Source: a virus. Taken from it: DNA of 54,876 nt. A model generated the notes under the pieces. The model was not told where the DNA came from, did not search any database, and saw only the letters and a program-made list of their open reading frames with translations. This document shows, piece after piece, positions 34,864 through 43,958 of this stretch. Location of the stretch: the IMG/VR virus record IMGVR_UViG_3300043015_002761, positions 1 through 54,876 of that record; one strand, written 5' to 3'. Every line of letters starts with the position of its first letter. Position 1 is the first letter of the stretch. The position numbers were made by a program, and so were the translations under genes.

Positions 34864-35916
34864 TTAAATTATATTTCCTATTAATGTAAATTTACCAGTA
34901 GTACCCCACGGTCTAGTTATTTTAATATATATTGAGTCATTAGCACTAACTACGAATGGTGTTGTTATTTCTAAACCATTAAACCTTTCAATACCATTAA
35001 CCTTTATTAGTATATTTGTGATATTTTCCACATTAAGTATATTTGTGAAGCTAATATCATATTCAGAAATAAAAGAAAAGTCTGATTCAGACCTAGGTTT
35101 AAATATTACGTTATAATTAACTTTACCATCAGCGTCATTAACACTAACAGACATTCTTGGTTTACCAGGTCTATCATCTAATTCAGTCATCAACAACGCT
35201 CTATTAATCGCTGGTATTACCTCAAATTGGTCTTCATCAAGAATATAACCTTGTAACTTTATTTCAAAAGGTTGAACATAAAATCTTCTATTTTCAAAAT
35301 CATCTATATTACTCTCATCACCAATACTCTCTAATAAAAGAGGCATTGGATGACCATTTACCCTTATATAATACTGTATAGAATTAAAAGCTTGTTGTAT
35401 CTTAATGTTAAACTTATTTAAATCCCTCATCTTATTTGTGAAAAGTCTAACTTCATATGTGATATCTACTGAAGTTGGTTGTGGAATCTTATAAACATCA
35501 ATACCAGTCCTACCACCCTCATATGTTGGTACTTTCATATATGTATACGTCTTTCTACCTGGAATATTAAATAAACCAGCTTGGTTTTGACCAACTTGTG
35601 GGTTTGGTTGTCTTACAATTGTGATAAACGGCATCTTAACATTCTTAAATTTATCAGAATGTTGCCAAGTCTTAGAAAATTCAGACCATCTTTGTAGTGT
35701 AAGAAATAAAACAGGAACTTTTTCACCATCAACGACTAATTCAATGTCCTTATCAACAAAATCAATAAAAGACTTATCCATATCTTCATACATAACACCT
35801 CTAGGTAGGAACGTACCCTTTCTATCGATGTCATCAAGAATTTCTTGCCTTCTCTCGAATCCAACGCTATCTTTTGTTATCTTTATATTTTTTCTAAATC
35901 CTTTAGGTAATGCCAT
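34864..35916 (-). CDS. Putative tail completion/sheath-stabiliser protein (gp15-like)
   Basis: A 350-residue protein. The central region has the pattern of T4 gp15-type proteins that cap the tail: an N-terminal FITIVRQPNPQVGQNQAG strand block, VDITYEVRLFTNKMRDLNKF followed by a long helix IQQAFNSIQYYIRVNG, then FYVQPFEIKLQGYILDEDQF. T4 gp15 is 272 residues. The last ~100 residues form an extra beta domain (RMSVSVNDADGKVNYNVIFK onward). It starts 11 nt after the 174-residue gene in a neck-like unit, and a gp13-like neck gene is nearby on the other strand. The gp15 match is by eye and moderate. A baseplate or neck structural role is the safer claim. Confidence 0.5.
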   Translation of the reverse strand: MALPKGFRKNIKITKDSVGFERRQEILDDIDRKGTFLPRGVMYEDMDKSFIDFVDKDIELVVDGEKVPVLFLTLQRWSEFSKTWQHSDKFKNVKMPFITIVRQPNPQVGQNQAGLFNIPGRKTYTYMKVPTYEGGRTGIDVYKIPQPTSVDITYEVRLFTNKMRDLNKFNIKIQQAFNSIQYYIRVNGHPMPLLLESIGDESNIDDFENRRFYVQPFEIKLQGYILDEDQFEVIPAINRALLMTELDDRPGKPRMSVSVNDADGKVNYNVIFKPRSESDFSFISEYDISFTNILNVENITNILIKVNGIERFNGLEITTPFVVSANDSIYIKITRPWGTTGKFTLIGNII

Positions 35917-35927
35917 AATAATTAATT

Positions 35928-36452
35928 TTAAAGTCCACGGAACTCACTCTCATCTACTGGTGCACAAAGAACTGTTCTAAACGCCCCCTTATATCCCATG
36001 ATAGTATGTTTATTGTCATAATTCTTAAGACCATCATTTACAACTGAGAAATATCTAACCTCAGTCTCACTAACTGGGTAACCTATATAATCACCATAAC
36101 TTAACTCAATATCTAATTCAGCTAATTGAGCATCATAGATACCAAATGTTAATTGACCATCTTGTAAATATCTAAGAGAACCAGAACCACTATTATAAGC
36201 CTTATTTTCTGCTTCATTAAGTATAGGTATAACCCTTAACTCGACTGGTGGGAAAAATCTAATTCCATCCTTTACAGCTTCATTATAAAGGTCATCTGAT
36301 TCAGTCATTTCCCTATCAACTCTATAAAGGATTACAACGAAATTACCATCACCTTCAATGGCTTCTCTACCCATATCAATCTCAAGGTTAAAGTCCTCAT
36401 TTGAAAAGAACTTATTATTTCTATTTATTGGTATTCTTCTTGGTGTTGCCAT
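35928..36452 (-). CDS. Putative neck / head-closure protein
   Basis: A 174-residue protein, not firmly recognised. It contains INRNNKFFSNEDFNLEIDMG at the start, a strand/turn pattern FFPPVELRVIPILNEAENKA, and ELSYGDYIGYPVSE then VRYFSVVNDGLKN. The order (GDYI followed by a strand ending in YFSVVNDG) recalls head-closure and gp14/gp16-type neck proteins, in which this loop faces the connector. It heads a minus-strand unit with the gp15-like protein and a short fibre, and its TATTTAT element is 11 nt before the ATG. I infer a neck role from context and rate it as tentative. Confidence 0.45.
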   Translation of the reverse strand: MATPRRIPINRNNKFFSNEDFNLEIDMGREAIEGDGNFVVILYRVDREMTESDDLYNEAVKDGIRFFPPVELRVIPILNEAENKAYNSGSGSLRYLQDGQLTFGIYDAQLAELDIELSYGDYIGYPVSETEVRYFSVVNDGLKNYDNKHTIMGYKGAFRTVLCAPVDESEFRGL

Positions 36453-36463
36453 AGTCTTTTAAG

Positions 36464-36470
36464 ATAAATA
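36464..36470 (-). promoter_or_regulatory. TATTTAT candidate late promoter (neck unit)
   Basis: On the minus strand, aaaTATTTATCTTAAAAGAC lies 11 nt before the ATG at 36452. It is in the divergent region facing the helicase promoter, and here the core is not palindromic, so its orientation is clear. Confidence 0.6.
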
Positions 36471-36499
36471 TTTAGAAATAACTAATAATTGTTAAACTA

Positions 36500-36528
36500 T
36501 TGATTTTTTATTTTAAATTACGTATAAT
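36500..36528 (+). promoter_or_regulatory. Sigma70-like promoter of helicase gene
   Basis: TTGATT (36500-36505), a 17-nt spacer, and TATAAT (36523-36528), a near-perfect sigma70 promoter, 13 nt before the helicase ATG at 36542. The contrast with the TATTTAT elements suggests early or host-type transcription. Confidence 0.55.
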
Positions 36529-36541
36529 TAATAATATTATT

Positions 36542-38416
36542 ATGATAAATTTAGACGACATAAAGGGTAGAGGTGCTATTCAATTACTTGAAGAGTATGA
36601 GGGTAAAAATCCATATATAAAAAAACTTCAATTACAATTGAAAAATAATAAAAAGTTAGCACTAACAACAAACCAAACAAAATATATCATAGGGTTTCAT
36701 GATAAAGAACCTATTCTTATAAATAAGGTTGTAGGTATAACTGAATTTTTAGGTGAAACTCTTAAAAAGAGTGAAGGCCTTTCTTTTACACCAGAACGAA
36801 TACTTGTAGAGTATATGCTCGCTGAAAGTGATAAATCTTATCATGTGTACGGTAAACTTAAAAGAAATCAAAAGAAATCTGGAATGTACTTCCTACCAAA
36901 AACACAAGTATTAGACGACCCATATTATGAAGAGATTGATATAGATGTAGATTTTGAAAAATATAGGGAACTAGACCAATTTGTACTTAAAGATGGTACA
37001 GTTGGTAGAACACCGTATGAACATCAAAAGGAAGGTATCAAGTTTTTACTTACTCATGATGGTTGTCTTCTAGCTGACGACATGGGTTTAGGTAAAACCT
37101 ATCAATCAATTATAGCTGCATTGGAGTCTGGAGCTGAAAAGATACTGATTGTTTGTCCTTCAGCTGTTAAAATCAATTGGGAACGTGAGATACACTACTT
37201 CCAATGTTATGATACCTCTATCATTGAAGGTAAGAAATGGAATAGTGCTAAGTTTACAATTATTAACTATGATATTCTTAAAAACTTTCACACTATACCA
37301 GGTGTTACCGATAAGGATTTAAAAGAAGAGGATATTTGTTTTGATTCTCAAATACTACTTCAACAACAATTTGATTTAGTTATAATTGATGAAGCACATA
37401 AGTTAAAGGACCCTAAGAGTATTCGTGGTGCTATTATGAAAGACCTTTGTGTGAAGTATGGTATTGAAAAAGTATGGCTTTTATCTGGTACACCAGTAGC
37501 TAATAGACCTATGGATTATTATAACCTTCTTAAGCTTATTAAGGCCCCTATAGCTGATAACTATAAATTTTATATGCAAAGGTATTGTGGTGGTAAACAA
37601 ATCACTACAAAGCATAAAAACGCTAAGGGAAATCCTAAAAAGGTATGGATTGCTAAGGATGCCAGTAATCTAGAAGAATTAGCTATTAAAACCAAACACT
37701 TATATCTTAGAAGACTTAAAACTGAGATTGGTGATATGCCAGAAAAAACTATTGTTCCTACATACCACAAGTTGAATAAACGACAATTAAAGGGTTATGA
37801 AGATTGTTGGGAAGAATACTTAGATGAAAGACAAAGAAATAAGAAAAAGGGTACACCAGACAAAGCTTTGGTTGAATTAGGTCTTCTTAGGAAATATGTT
37901 GCTATGGAAATGATTCCAGAAACCATTGAATTAGCTGAAAATATAATTGAAGAAGGTCATAAGGTAATTATCTTTTGTAACTTTACTGATGAGTTATTAG
38001 AGTTAGAAAAACACTTCAAAAATAAATGCGTTATACACTATGGTCAAATGAGTGATAATGATAAGCAACGAAGTATCGATAGATTCCAACAAAATGATAA
38101 TGTCCAAGTATTTATTGGTAACATTATATCAGCTGGTGTTGGTATTACACTTACAGAGGCTACACATGTTATATTTAATTCATTTGATTGGGTTCCTGGT
38201 AATAATGAACAAGCTGAAGATAGAGCCTACAGATTAGGGCAAACGAATAATGTTACAGTATATTATCAATTATTTGAAGATACAATATCTGTAGCAATGT
38301 GGAATACACTTCAAAGGAAACAAGAAGTCATCGACATAATTATGGGTGAAAAACAAATTGATGAAGAAGCTGCAATAGAAATAATGTTACAAGAAATAAT
38401 AGATGAATATGAATAG
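36542..38416 (+). CDS. SNF2-family DNA helicase/translocase
   Basis: I choose the ATG at 36542 (624 residues). The frame is open earlier to a TTG at 36500, but that would overlap the -35 of the promoter. All superfamily 2 SNF2 motifs are present: Walker A DDMGLGKT (about 179-186), motif Ia IVCPSAVKINW, DEAH box IIDEAHKLKD (about 281-290), motif III LLSGTPVANRP, motif V SAGVGITLTEA and motif VI QAEDRAYRLGQ (about 556-566). The compact layout resembles SMARCAL1/HARP-like annealing or fork-remodelling helicases and may play the part of T4 UvsW. It starts the plus-strand island with the glutaredoxin (14-nt overlap) and neck gene. ATP-dependent DNA remodelling in replication/recombination is inferred from the family. 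Confidence 0.9.
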   Translation: MINLDDIKGRGAIQLLEEYEGKNPYIKKLQLQLKNNKKLALTTNQTKYIIGFHDKEPILINKVVGITEFLGETLKKSEGLSFTPERILVEYMLAESDKSYHVYGKLKRNQKKSGMYFLPKTQVLDDPYYEEIDIDVDFEKYRELDQFVLKDGTVGRTPYEHQKEGIKFLLTHDGCLLADDMGLGKTYQSIIAALESGAEKILIVCPSAVKINWEREIHYFQCYDTSIIEGKKWNSAKFTIINYDILKNFHTIPGVTDKDLKEEDICFDSQILLQQQFDLVIIDEAHKLKDPKSIRGAIMKDLCVKYGIEKVWLLSGTPVANRPMDYYNLLKLIKAPIADNYKFYMQRYCGGKQITTKHKNAKGNPKKVWIAKDASNLEELAIKTKHLYLRRLKTEIGDMPEKTIVPTYHKLNKRQLKGYEDCWEEYLDERQRNKKKGTPDKALVELGLLRKYVAMEMIPETIELAENIIEEGHKVIIFCNFTDELLELEKHFKNKCVIHYGQMSDNDKQRSIDRFQQNDNVQVFIGNIISAGVGITLTEATHVIFNSFDWVPGNNEQAEDRAYRLGQTNNVTVYYQLFEDTISVAMWNTLQRKQEVIDIIMGEKQIDEEAAIEIMLQEIIDEYE

Positions 38417-38678
38417 AGTAAGACTTTATGGTTTTGATGGTTGTCCATACTGTCAAGAATTAAAACAGTTATTAACAACTAATAATGTATACTTCGACTA
38501 TATTGATATAGAGAATGAGAAATATGAAGAAGAAGTGAAAAAAATAATGGAAATTGGTAAAACTGATAGTGTTCCAATTGTTTTGGTTAATAAGGTTATA
38601 TTATCACCAGAAGTTAGTTTTAATAGTATAGAAGAAGCTTTTAAATTAATTAAAAAATTCTTAAGTGAAGGAAAATAA
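38403..38678 (+). CDS. Glutaredoxin
   Basis: A 91-residue thioredoxin-fold protein with the dithiol active site CPYC (Cys14/Cys17) after the RLYGFDG strand and the cis-proline motif SVPIVLVN. These are the glutaredoxin hallmarks. Phage glutaredoxins usually supply reducing power to ribonucleotide reductase, though no reductase is in the window. The start ATG overlaps the helicase stop by 14 nt, so it is translationally coupled; ATG 38409 is an alternative start two codons in. The helical C-terminus is complete. Confidence 0.88.
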   Translation: MNMNRVRLYGFDGCPYCQELKQLLTTNNVYFDYIDIENEKYEEEVKKIMEIGKTDSVPIVLVNKVILSPEVSFNSIEEAFKLIKKFLSEGK

Positions 38679-38699
38679 AAAGATTACCTTTTTTCATGA

Positions 38700-38706
38700 T
38701 ATTTAT
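38700..38706 (+). promoter_or_regulatory. TATTTAT candidate late promoter (plus-strand neck gene)
   Basis: TATTTATTAATAAATA lies 15 nt before the neck ATG at 38722. It is the only plus-strand member, and it precedes a structural gene and not the replication genes beside it, which supports the link to late genes. This copy is palindromic. Confidence 0.6.
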
Positions 38707-38721
38707 TAATAAATAGATATT

Positions 38722-39870
38722 ATGGCTGTTAGTAACGAAGACAAACAAAGAATTTTTGAGCAATTTCGTGTATCAATGGGTGCTCCGCTTCGTCAGATTG
38801 AATTAACTGATGATATGCTTTGCGTATTATTAGATATTGCAACTGAGGATTACGCACAATACGTACAAGAATGGCTTATAGAACATCAATGGCAATCACT
38901 ACTTGGTAGAAATATTGATACAACAGATATGGCTTTCGCATTAAGTGTTAGAGACTTTGATTTTATGACTCAATATACTTACGCTTATTCTAAGCAAGTA
39001 GGTCTCCAAGCTAGAGGTCCATGGGAATTAAAGAAAGATTATGTGACACTTGAATCTGGTAGACAAGTATATGAAATACCAGCTGGTAGAGAAGTTAACG
39101 AAGTTCTTTGGATTACACCTCCTACAACACAAGCAGCCTTATTCGCAAACTATGCTGGTCTTGATTACGGATTCGCTGGTGGGTTTGGTCAATTAGGTGG
39201 TGTTGGTGCTGGTTCTAATGGATATGGATTCGGTGGTTATGGTGGTTACTACATTGCACCAGCTTATGATATATTACTTACAGCTGGTGATATGAATTTA
39301 AAAAATAGACTTCTTAGAAGTGAATTAGTATATAAACTTACTGCTGGACCAAATGGTACAAGACTTTTACACTTATTATCAACACCAGGTTCTAAATTCA
39401 CATTTGGTCATGGTATAGGTGGACCTAATAGTTCTGTAAACCTTACTGGGTGTCAAGTATGGTATTTCTATTATGATGTTGACCAAGGAGATGCTGATGC
39501 TTGTAGACTTGAAAATCCAGATATAATTAAATTACCTAATGAAGTACCTTTAGCTAAGTTAGATTTTTCTAAATTTAATGAACCAACAAAAGTATTAGTT
39601 AGAAATTTATTTGTTGCTGAAGCTAAGAGAGCTTTAGGTAGAACTAGAGGTAAATTTGGTGGTATTGTTGGACCTCCAGAAGCTGAAAGAACTATGGATT
39701 ATGAATCTCTTTTATCAGAAGGTAATGAGGAAAGGAAAGCAATACTTGAAAGACTTGATGCTAGACTTGAAAGACTTTCTACAACAAAACAAATAGAAAG
39801 AGCTGCTAATGAATCTGAAAATTTAAATAAACATTTGAAATACAGGCCTTTAGGGTTTTTTGTTAAATAA
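38722..39870 (+). CDS. Neck protein, gp13-like
   Basis: A 382-residue protein with the layout of T4 gp13-type neck proteins. An N-terminal helix (LRQIELTDDMLCVLLDIATE) leads to YVQEWLIEHQW and DFMTQYTYAYSKQVG. Then come a beta domain with an IPAGREVNEVLWITPP strand pair, a Gly/Tyr-rich loop (about residues 148-172, containing GFGGYGGYY) and a C-terminal region with LVRNLFVAEAKRALGRTRGK and a coiled tail. T4 gp13 is 309 residues; the Gly-rich insert accounts for part of the excess. It would sit at the head-tail junction. It has its own TATTTAT element and a strong bidirectional terminator downstream. The gp13 match is by pattern. Confidence 0.65.
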   Translation: MAVSNEDKQRIFEQFRVSMGAPLRQIELTDDMLCVLLDIATEDYAQYVQEWLIEHQWQSLLGRNIDTTDMAFALSVRDFDFMTQYTYAYSKQVGLQARGPWELKKDYVTLESGRQVYEIPAGREVNEVLWITPPTTQAALFANYAGLDYGFAGGFGQLGGVGAGSNGYGFGGYGGYYIAPAYDILLTAGDMNLKNRLLRSELVYKLTAGPNGTRLLHLLSTPGSKFTFGHGIGGPNSSVNLTGCQVWYFYYDVDQGDADACRLENPDIIKLPNEVPLAKLDFSKFNEPTKVLVRNLFVAEAKRALGRTRGKFGGIVGPPEAERTMDYESLLSEGNEERKAILERLDARLERLSTTKQIERAANESENLNKHLKYRPLGFFVK

Positions 39871-39898
39871 AAAAAAGGGTCGTTAAGACCCTTTTTTA
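39871..39898. terminator. Bidirectional rho-independent terminator
   Basis: AAAAAAGGGTC, loop GTTAA, GACCCTTTTTT (39871-39898): a symmetric stem with A and T tracts on both sides. It lies between the convergent neck and DNA polymerase genes and would stop transcription from either. Confidence 0.85.
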
Positions 39899-39901
39899 TT
39901 T

Positions 39902-42900
39902 TTATTTATTTTTAAACTTAATTATTAAGTCTTCTGGTTTTTGATTCTTAGCCTTTTCTAAATTATCTTGATAAGCTTTCTCAAATTGATAAGCCTCAAT
40001 TAATGAGAGACTACCAGTTTTGTTATAATCCCAGTCTTTTCTAATCCATGAACCATCATACCCCATTTCCCAGTAATTTTCTTCTAAGAATTTAATCATT
40101 TCGTATTCTAATTCACCCCTATTTTGAGCTATGGTTTCTGGGTCATCTGAATTTTCTTCGACTTCTTTATAGTCAAGCCATTGTTGATATCTATCATCTA
40201 CATCATCACCTATTGATTGATAAAAAACCATTCTTTGTTTAGCTTCTTCTTCATACTTAAATAGTATATTCATTTCAGCTAACTCAACTCCCCATACATT
40301 GGATATGAAGATGTATCTATCATCATCAGTCTTTTTAAATTCACAGAAAGAAAGAATTTCTTTTGGTAATTCATTAGACTCTTTAATCTTTCTATAATCA
40401 TCAACTTCAAGTCTTCTACATATGAAGTCCAAGTATGCTTTTTCTTCTTTAATACCTTCAATTCTCTCGATACGTTTTCTTTCGTGATAATCAGCTCTAA
40501 TAGTATTCCATTCTTCTTGTTCCATGAAGTTAGGTAACTTATCAACCGAATCCCAAAATCTAATTTCTTCATCAGTTATAGTCATAAGTGCTTCATAAGA
40601 ATCTTGGTCACCTTCTTCAAATGGTTTACCAGCAACTAATTCACATTCTTTTCTAGTAAATACACTTCTTTCTTCTAATTTCATAACCTTAGTTTTCTTA
40701 TCTTTCTTTAAATCGATAATAATGTTACTTCTAATCTCTGGGTCGAAACATACGAGAAGTGGCTTTATACGCTTGTTAAATGCGTCTAAATACTTAGCAA
40801 CGTTATACTCATCAGTAGTATAATCTGGATTATTTTCAATCTCTTCAATTGGGATTAATTTACAATTAAATTGAATTTCCTCAACTTGCTTTGTCTCTTT
40901 ATTCTTTATTGCTTTAACATCAGCATGACTCTTAGCTGTACCAGTATTTACATAATAGATTACATCACCTAAATTAACGTTTAGGTCTGCCTTAAGGATT
41001 AATTCCATATGTGCTTGTCTTGATTTATAAGAACCAGCACTAGTCTTTTCTCTACAATAAACGTTTTTGTAATTATCTGGTGACATCTTAACTTTTCCCT
41101 TACTAGCAATCTTAGCAACTGGGATTTGATAATTATAAATCTTATCTACGTATTCGTAATACCATTCGATAAATTCATAACCCTTACCATCTAAAAGAAG
41201 TCTAATACCCTTATCTAAGAACTCCTCAATATAAACTGGCATCTTCTTAGACTTAACAGAATTACCTACTAATTTAACTTTACCATCAATTAAGTTACCA
41301 TAATTCTTTCTAGCAAAGTTAATTGTAGATTCACAAACATCATCAATATCAAGACCCATTCTACCTTCCATATAAGTCTCATTGAAGTCAGCTAACACAG
41401 CTTCAAGACCTATTAATTCAGTACCAGCTTCATATTTAGATGTTTTCCAGTGATTAGCTTTAACTGTATAAGTTATTGTATCTATATGGTCTGGAATAGC
41501 AAAGTTGAAACCATCGGTATCACCTACTAATGGTCTAAAACCATGTGTTTCTGTAAAGTGACGTACCATGAGTCTAAGAGATTGTCTACCTCTACATGTC
41601 GTTTCTTCTGCACAATCAGTATCACCCCAGTTAAAGATATATGGGGCTCCATACGCACCAAAGAATGAGTTAGCAAGAATTTTAAGAGGTAATTGCTTCT
41701 TATCGTAATCAGACGATAACTTTTTATGTTCTGCAATCATTCTTTCAGCATTACCAATTCTTTCTGGTGTAAGTGTTTCTCTATTTTCATCTAATAAACC
41801 TTGAAGTCTAGCAGCTTCTTTTTTCTCATCACCAGTCTTAAATTTAAATTCATCCCTCTTATCCACAACATACGTTAAAAGACCTTCCATAACGCCAGAT
41901 ATATCTAACGATGGGAATATACCCCATGTAAGTTGAGTTTTTGGATATAAGGCTGCGAAATCGAGCTTTACAACGTTCTTAGCGTAACCTACCTCCACAA
42001 GTCTTGAAAGACCACCAACGAAATTTCTCTTTTCTTCTAAATCTGGGATACCAAGACCCTTTTCATATGACCATGAAGCCATAATTAGTTTCCATTGACC
42101 AGCAGTACCCATTGTAGATGAACGCATGTAAGATGTTGGTAATAACTTAGCTATTAAGTAAGCCGCTTGATTATAGATAGCATCTACTTGGTCTGTTTCC
42201 CAAAGGTCATCTAAAAGATATCTTTGAACAATATAATTACCCTTAACGATTTGATAACCCTCTTTTAATGGACGTTTTTCACTTATCTTATACCAATCAC
42301 CATCTTCATCATTAAAAGCGAAATCAGACTTATCTACCCACGTTTTATGTAGAATATCACCAGGAACATAAACCCTATTCTTTTTAGCCACACCAGAATA
42401 TTGTGTAATATACTTAAGTGACCAAGATTTAATATTAGAGTTGATTGCTTGAGCTCTACGTACTGAATGTGATATGTCAAGTATATTATGACCCCACATC
42501 ATAGTTTGTTGATAGTGCTCAGATTCACCCCCTAATTTAAGCATGGAATCCTTCCATTTAATTTTTTGTTTAGGGTTAAGTGTTTTTGCTATATCTTCAA
42601 TATTAATACCAAGTCTTTCACATCTCCTTTTAAAATAAGGCCAATCAAAGTTTTCTGAGTTATACGCTGTAATAATATCTGGTTTAAGTATATCGATAAC
42701 ATCAAAAAATGCTATAATATTAGCTCTTTCAGAATCCCTTCTTTGCTTAAGGATAATATTCCTATCCTCTTGTGGTAATACATCAATTTTATCATCAATA
42801 CCTAGAACACCCTTATCTCTAAGATTCATTTCATGTTGGCTAATAGTTTCAAAGATATCTTCATAACCCTTATTATCTCTAATCCCAATTTGGAATATAG

Positions 42901-43453
42901 CATCTACTGAAGGGTCTAACCCCTCAGTCTCAAGGTCAAATTGTAGTCTATGAACATCATTATAATCATCCATACCCTTAAAAAGTCTTTTACCAGTTTG
43001 AATAAGGAATTGTTCAGCTGGTGAAAATGCTACAAATAATTTTTTAAACTGTTGATTGAAGATATCAACACCACCCTCACGAAAGAAATTAATTAGATTT
43101 GAGTAACTACCCTTACATTGTGCTAAAAACTTGTAACCATTATCAAGTCTTTCTGGTACATTACCTTCATCATCTGAAACCTTAAGAGCTTTTATCTTAA
43201 CCTTCCATTTATTCATAGCAGATTTAATATCACCTCTTTTACCACCATACATAATATTAGCAACATCATGTTTAAGCCAAACAAACGGTTGGAATGTGTG
43301 TTGTTCAATCCTTTTACCTGTATCTGGGTCATTAATAATTAGTGAAACAAAATCTTCATGGTAAGAAGCTTCAATACCAACAATATATTTTTGTGGGTCT
43401 CTACCTTCTAAGAATTGTTCAATTTCTTCAAAAGAAACTTTTTGTTTTTCCAT
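39902..43453 (-). CDS. Family-B DNA polymerase
   Basis: I start at the ATG at 43453 (1183 residues). An in-frame upstream ATG (43528) would read through a terminator hairpin, so I reject it. Exonuclease motifs: Exo I FDLETEG (about 174), Exo II YNSENFDWPYF (about 268) and a plausible Exo III YLLDD (about 412). Polymerase motifs: A, LDFAALYP (about 498); B, KILANSFFGAYG (about 588); C, VGDTDG (about 645). All key Asp residues are present. T4 gp43 is 898 residues; the excess is mostly an acidic C-terminal extension beyond ~900 with charged repeats (EEKAYLDFICRRLEVDDYRK). The gene is monocistronic, flanked by terminators and without TATTTAT, consistent with early or middle expression. It copies the phage genome with proofreading. 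Confidence 0.93.
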   Translation of the reverse strand: MEKQKVSFEEIEQFLEGRDPQKYIVGIEASYHEDFVSLIINDPDTGKRIEQHTFQPFVWLKHDVANIMYGGKRGDIKSAMNKWKVKIKALKVSDDEGNVPERLDNGYKFLAQCKGSYSNLINFFREGGVDIFNQQFKKLFVAFSPAEQFLIQTGKRLFKGMDDYNDVHRLQFDLETEGLDPSVDAIFQIGIRDNKGYEDIFETISQHEMNLRDKGVLGIDDKIDVLPQEDRNIILKQRRDSERANIIAFFDVIDILKPDIITAYNSENFDWPYFKRRCERLGINIEDIAKTLNPKQKIKWKDSMLKLGGESEHYQQTMMWGHNILDISHSVRRAQAINSNIKSWSLKYITQYSGVAKKNRVYVPGDILHKTWVDKSDFAFNDEDGDWYKISEKRPLKEGYQIVKGNYIVQRYLLDDLWETDQVDAIYNQAAYLIAKLLPTSYMRSSTMGTAGQWKLIMASWSYEKGLGIPDLEEKRNFVGGLSRLVEVGYAKNVVKLDFAALYPKTQLTWGIFPSLDISGVMEGLLTYVVDKRDEFKFKTGDEKKEAARLQGLLDENRETLTPERIGNAERMIAEHKKLSSDYDKKQLPLKILANSFFGAYGAPYIFNWGDTDCAEETTCRGRQSLRLMVRHFTETHGFRPLVGDTDGFNFAIPDHIDTITYTVKANHWKTSKYEAGTELIGLEAVLADFNETYMEGRMGLDIDDVCESTINFARKNYGNLIDGKVKLVGNSVKSKKMPVYIEEFLDKGIRLLLDGKGYEFIEWYYEYVDKIYNYQIPVAKIASKGKVKMSPDNYKNVYCREKTSAGSYKSRQAHMELILKADLNVNLGDVIYYVNTGTAKSHADVKAIKNKETKQVEEIQFNCKLIPIEEIENNPDYTTDEYNVAKYLDAFNKRIKPLLVCFDPEIRSNIIIDLKKDKKTKVMKLEERSVFTRKECELVAGKPFEEGDQDSYEALMTITDEEIRFWDSVDKLPNFMEQEEWNTIRADYHERKRIERIEGIKEEKAYLDFICRRLEVDDYRKIKESNELPKEILSFCEFKKTDDDRYIFISNVWGVELAEMNILFKYEEEAKQRMVFYQSIGDDVDDRYQQWLDYKEVEENSDDPETIAQNRGELEYEMIKFLEENYWEMGYDGSWIRKDWDYNKTGSLSLIEAYQFEKAYQDNLEKAKNQKPEDLIIKFKNK

Positions 43454-43486
43454 AATACTTTTTTTTACAAAGTAACTACAAAAAAA

Positions 43487-43508
43487 GGTCGGAATCAAGT
43501 TACCGACC
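43487..43508 (-). terminator. Rho-independent terminator after 124-aa gene
   Basis: GGTCGG (43487-43492) and CCGACC (43503-43508) form a 6-bp stem with a 10-nt loop. On the minus strand a run of seven Ts follows. It lies between the 124-residue gene and the polymerase start, so the polymerase needs its own promoter. Confidence 0.75.
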
Positions 43509-43520
43509 AATTTATTTTCT

Positions 43521-43544
43521 TTAAGCAATTTGCAAATTGCTTAA
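43521..43544. repeat. Perfect 24-bp palindrome upstream of DNA polymerase
   Basis: The 24 bases form an exact palindrome whose right half is GCAAATTGCTTAA-like; the centre is TGCA (43531-43534). There is no T run after it on the minus strand, so it is not an obvious terminator. An operator for a dimeric repressor of the polymerase gene is one possibility. Confidence 0.7.
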
Positions 43545-43583
43545 CAAATTAACTATTTTTAATTTTAAAAAGCAAGTTTTTAG

Positions 43584-43958
43584 TTATTTTTTTATTGAAC
43601 CATCTAATACATGAACATATAATTCCTCTCTAATTGGTACAATAAGTGTCCCAGAACCATCATTAAATTCTATAATGAAGTGTGCGACATAAGTTCCAGG
43701 TTTATTAGTATCTTTAGATGTGAATTGATATGCAAGGTAGTATTCTTCGTCATTACAACCATTATATTCAGTCTTAAGGATACATGTACCAGGTTTTTTA
43801 CCTATTTTCTTAATACCAGTAACTATATCTGTCATACAGAAATAAATGTCACTATTTTGTAATTTATCGTGAAATTCTTTATAATTGTATCTACCATCCT
43901 TAATTAATTCCATTTTAAGAATCGGAAGTGTTGCTCCTTTGTTAATGTGAAAATCCAT
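43584..43958 (-). CDS. Small structural protein, beta-sandwich type
   Basis: A 124-residue protein starting MDFHINKGATLPILKMELIK, with SDIYFCMTDIVTG, CNDEEYYLAYQFTSKDT, GTYVAHFIIEFNDGSG and a closing LIVPIREELYVHVLDG. This strand pattern fits an Ig-like or BppU-N-terminal-type domain found in phage baseplate and fibre-linking proteins. It is the only gene of its unit: TATTTAT 16 nt upstream, terminator 76 nt downstream. The family is inferred by eye. It could be a fibre-attachment or head-decoration protein. Confidence 0.6.
   Translation of the reverse strand: MDFHINKGATLPILKMELIKDGRYNYKEFHDKLQNSDIYFCMTDIVTGIKKIGKKPGTCILKTEYNGCNDEEYYLAYQFTSKDTNKPGTYVAHFIIEFNDGSGTLIVPIREELYVHVLDGSIKK

Noticed and set aside
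36500-36541. Helicase start at TTG 36500
   Set aside because: The TTG coincides with the -35 box and the added residues are hydrophobic noise; ATG 36542 fits the promoter.
40279-40572. 97-residue minus-strand frame inside the polymerase gene
   Set aside because: It overlaps the polymerase C-terminal extension in another frame without start context or recognisable pattern.
43454-43528. N-terminal extension of the DNA polymerase to ATG 43528
   Set aside because: It would translate across a terminator hairpin and reads as non-family sequence; MEKQKVSFEEIEQF at 43453 is a better start.
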